NCBI GenBank assembly: GCA_023428135.1
Contig: JAEYZG010000067.1
Coordinates: 1-64,000 of the forward strand
Length of the DNA stretch: 64,000 nucleotides
Origin: Bacteroidota bacterium
GTDB lineage: Bacteria; Bacteroidota; Bacteroidia; Cytophagales; Cytophagaceae
Direction: 5' to 3'
The notes beneath the pieces were generated by a model, which saw only the letters and a list, made by a program, of their open reading frames with translations, did no database searches and was not told the origin of the DNA. How positions within the stretch are numbered: the first letter of the stretch is position 1; the number at the start of each line of letters is the position of its first letter. The position numbers and the translations under genes were made by a program. This document shows, piece by piece, positions 63,301 through 64,000 of this stretch.

Positions 63301-63999
63301 TTATTTAGCCAGTCTAATTCCATCTTGTTCCAGTACAATCAGCCTTTTCTTATATAAAAGTCCTACAGCTTTTTTAAAAGACTTCTTGCTCATCTGCAGC
63401 CTGACCATTATTTCACCGGCATCACTATCATCATTAAGGTCAAGATATCCATCATTTGCTTTAAGCTTTTGCAGAATGAATTCAGCCGTAGGATCTACAT
63501 TCTTAACTCCTTGTTGCTGAAGGCTTACATCGATCTTATTATCCTCTCTGATTGTTTTGATATAGCCTTTGGTTTTATCTCCGGGGTAAATGTTCTTAAA
63601 AATTTCATTATGATATATCAATCCTTTATATCGATTGTTAATGATCACATTTACACCAATTTCAGAAGAATCACCAATGAGTAAATCAACTTCTTCTTCT
63701 TCTTCCAGTTCAATATTATCTTTTTCCAAATATGGATCGATCTTGCTCGTAGCAGCAAGACGATTGCTCACCTCATCAAGAAATAAATAAACAAGATAGC
63801 TTTCGCCACGCTTCATATTCTTTTTCTGTTCTCCAAAGGGGACCATAAGATCCTTTTCCAGTCCCCAGTCAAGAAATGCTCCTGCACTGTTTATATCTTT
63901 CACCTCAAGACATGCAAACTGATTCAACTGCACTTTAGGAGTCTGAGTAGTAGCAATAAGTCTGTCTTCGGAATCAAGATAAATAAACACTTCTATTTC
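63301..63999 (-). CDS. CvfB-like S1 RNA-binding protein, 5' end cut by window edge
   Basis: The frame is open through the right edge (EIE precedes a GTG at 63990), and that junction reads EIEVFIYLDSEDRLIATT, an internal segment of CvfB/YitL proteins. The gene thus starts beyond the window and about 50 residues are missing. Visible domains are an S1-like repeat (GAFLDWGLEKDLMVPFGEQ), a second S1-type region (about 100-165 of the visible part, NNRYKGLIYHNEIFKNIYPGDKTKGYI), and a C-terminal winged-helix (about 175-229, MSKKSFKKAVGLLYKKRLI). CvfB proteins bind RNA and affect virulence or expression in Firmicutes; the exact job here is unknown. Confidence 0.85.
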   Translation of the reverse strand, partial: EIEVFIYLDSEDRLIATTQTPKVQLNQFACLEVKDINSAGAFLDWGLEKDLMVPFGEQKKNMKRGESYLVYLFLDEVSNRLAATSKIDPYLEKDNIELEEEEEVDLLIGDSSEIGVNVIINNRYKGLIYHNEIFKNIYPGDKTKGYIKTIREDNKIDVSLQQQGVKNVDPTAEFILQKLKANDGYLDLNDDSDAGEIMVRLQMSKKSFKKAVGLLYKKRLIVLEQDGIRLAK

Positions 64000-64000
64000 A

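Overview
The window is a stretch of chromosome from a low-GC Bacteroidota bacterium, most likely an environmental, cellulose-degrading member of the Cytophagales (Sporocytophaga/Cytophaga-like). Four lines support this. Several secreted proteins carry type IX secretion (T9SS) sorting domains of type A or type B (20058-22166, 24384-26171, 38894-41476, 55577-58078). There is a secreted GH9 cellulase. Promoters fit the Bacteroidota consensus (TTTG or TTG, 19-20 nt, TAnnTTTG), best seen upstream of tRNA-Leu and sdhC. Most genes lack Shine-Dalgarno sequences. The genus is inferred, not shown.

Left part (1-15.9 kb), mostly accessory: an IS4-type transposase cut by the window edge; a fused nucleotidyltransferase-HEPN protein; two tandem paralogous membrane PAS sensors without an output domain; PEP synthase; a TerC-type membrane protein; a Crp-type regulator with a CPBP protease; tRNA-Leu(CAA); and two copies of a small four-helix-bundle (S23/IVP-like) cassette with the same leader and 3' tail but different hairpins in front. 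The second copy is broken by small frameshifting indels. A lactate-permease-type transporter lies between the copies; an unknown membrane-anchored protein and a truncated DUF2306 protein follow.

Middle part (15.9-45 kb), mostly housekeeping: purL; T9SS cargo; SAM hydrolase; PhoH; an M43 metalloprotease; ComEC; an enoyl-CoA hydratase; a biotin cluster (bioF-bioD-bioA overlapping, bioB separate behind sppA, no bioC or bioH seen); folK; fabD; a large T9SS type B protein; and the sdhCAB operon with a promoter and terminator.

Right part (45-64 kb): an XRE regulator divergent from an ECF sigma factor with two identical-core palindromes between them; proline dehydrogenase; and a shikimate block (DAHP synthase-chorismate mutase, aroB, aroA). 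In that block AroA carries a 213-residue histone-H1-like tail of about forty xxKKx pentads, the most unusual object in the window. Next come a TPR lipoprotein-like or secreted protein with a BtuF-like protein; a membrane-embedded AraC regulator directly upstream of the GH9 cellulase; a Septu-like ATPase plus HNH nuclease pair flanked by odd repeats; threonine dehydratase; a single-domain response regulator; and a CvfB-like S1 protein cut by the right edge.

At several gene ends there are low-complexity repeats with a 6-7 nt period, one forming a perfect 25-bp hairpin between folK and fabD. They look like a dispersed intergenic repeat class.
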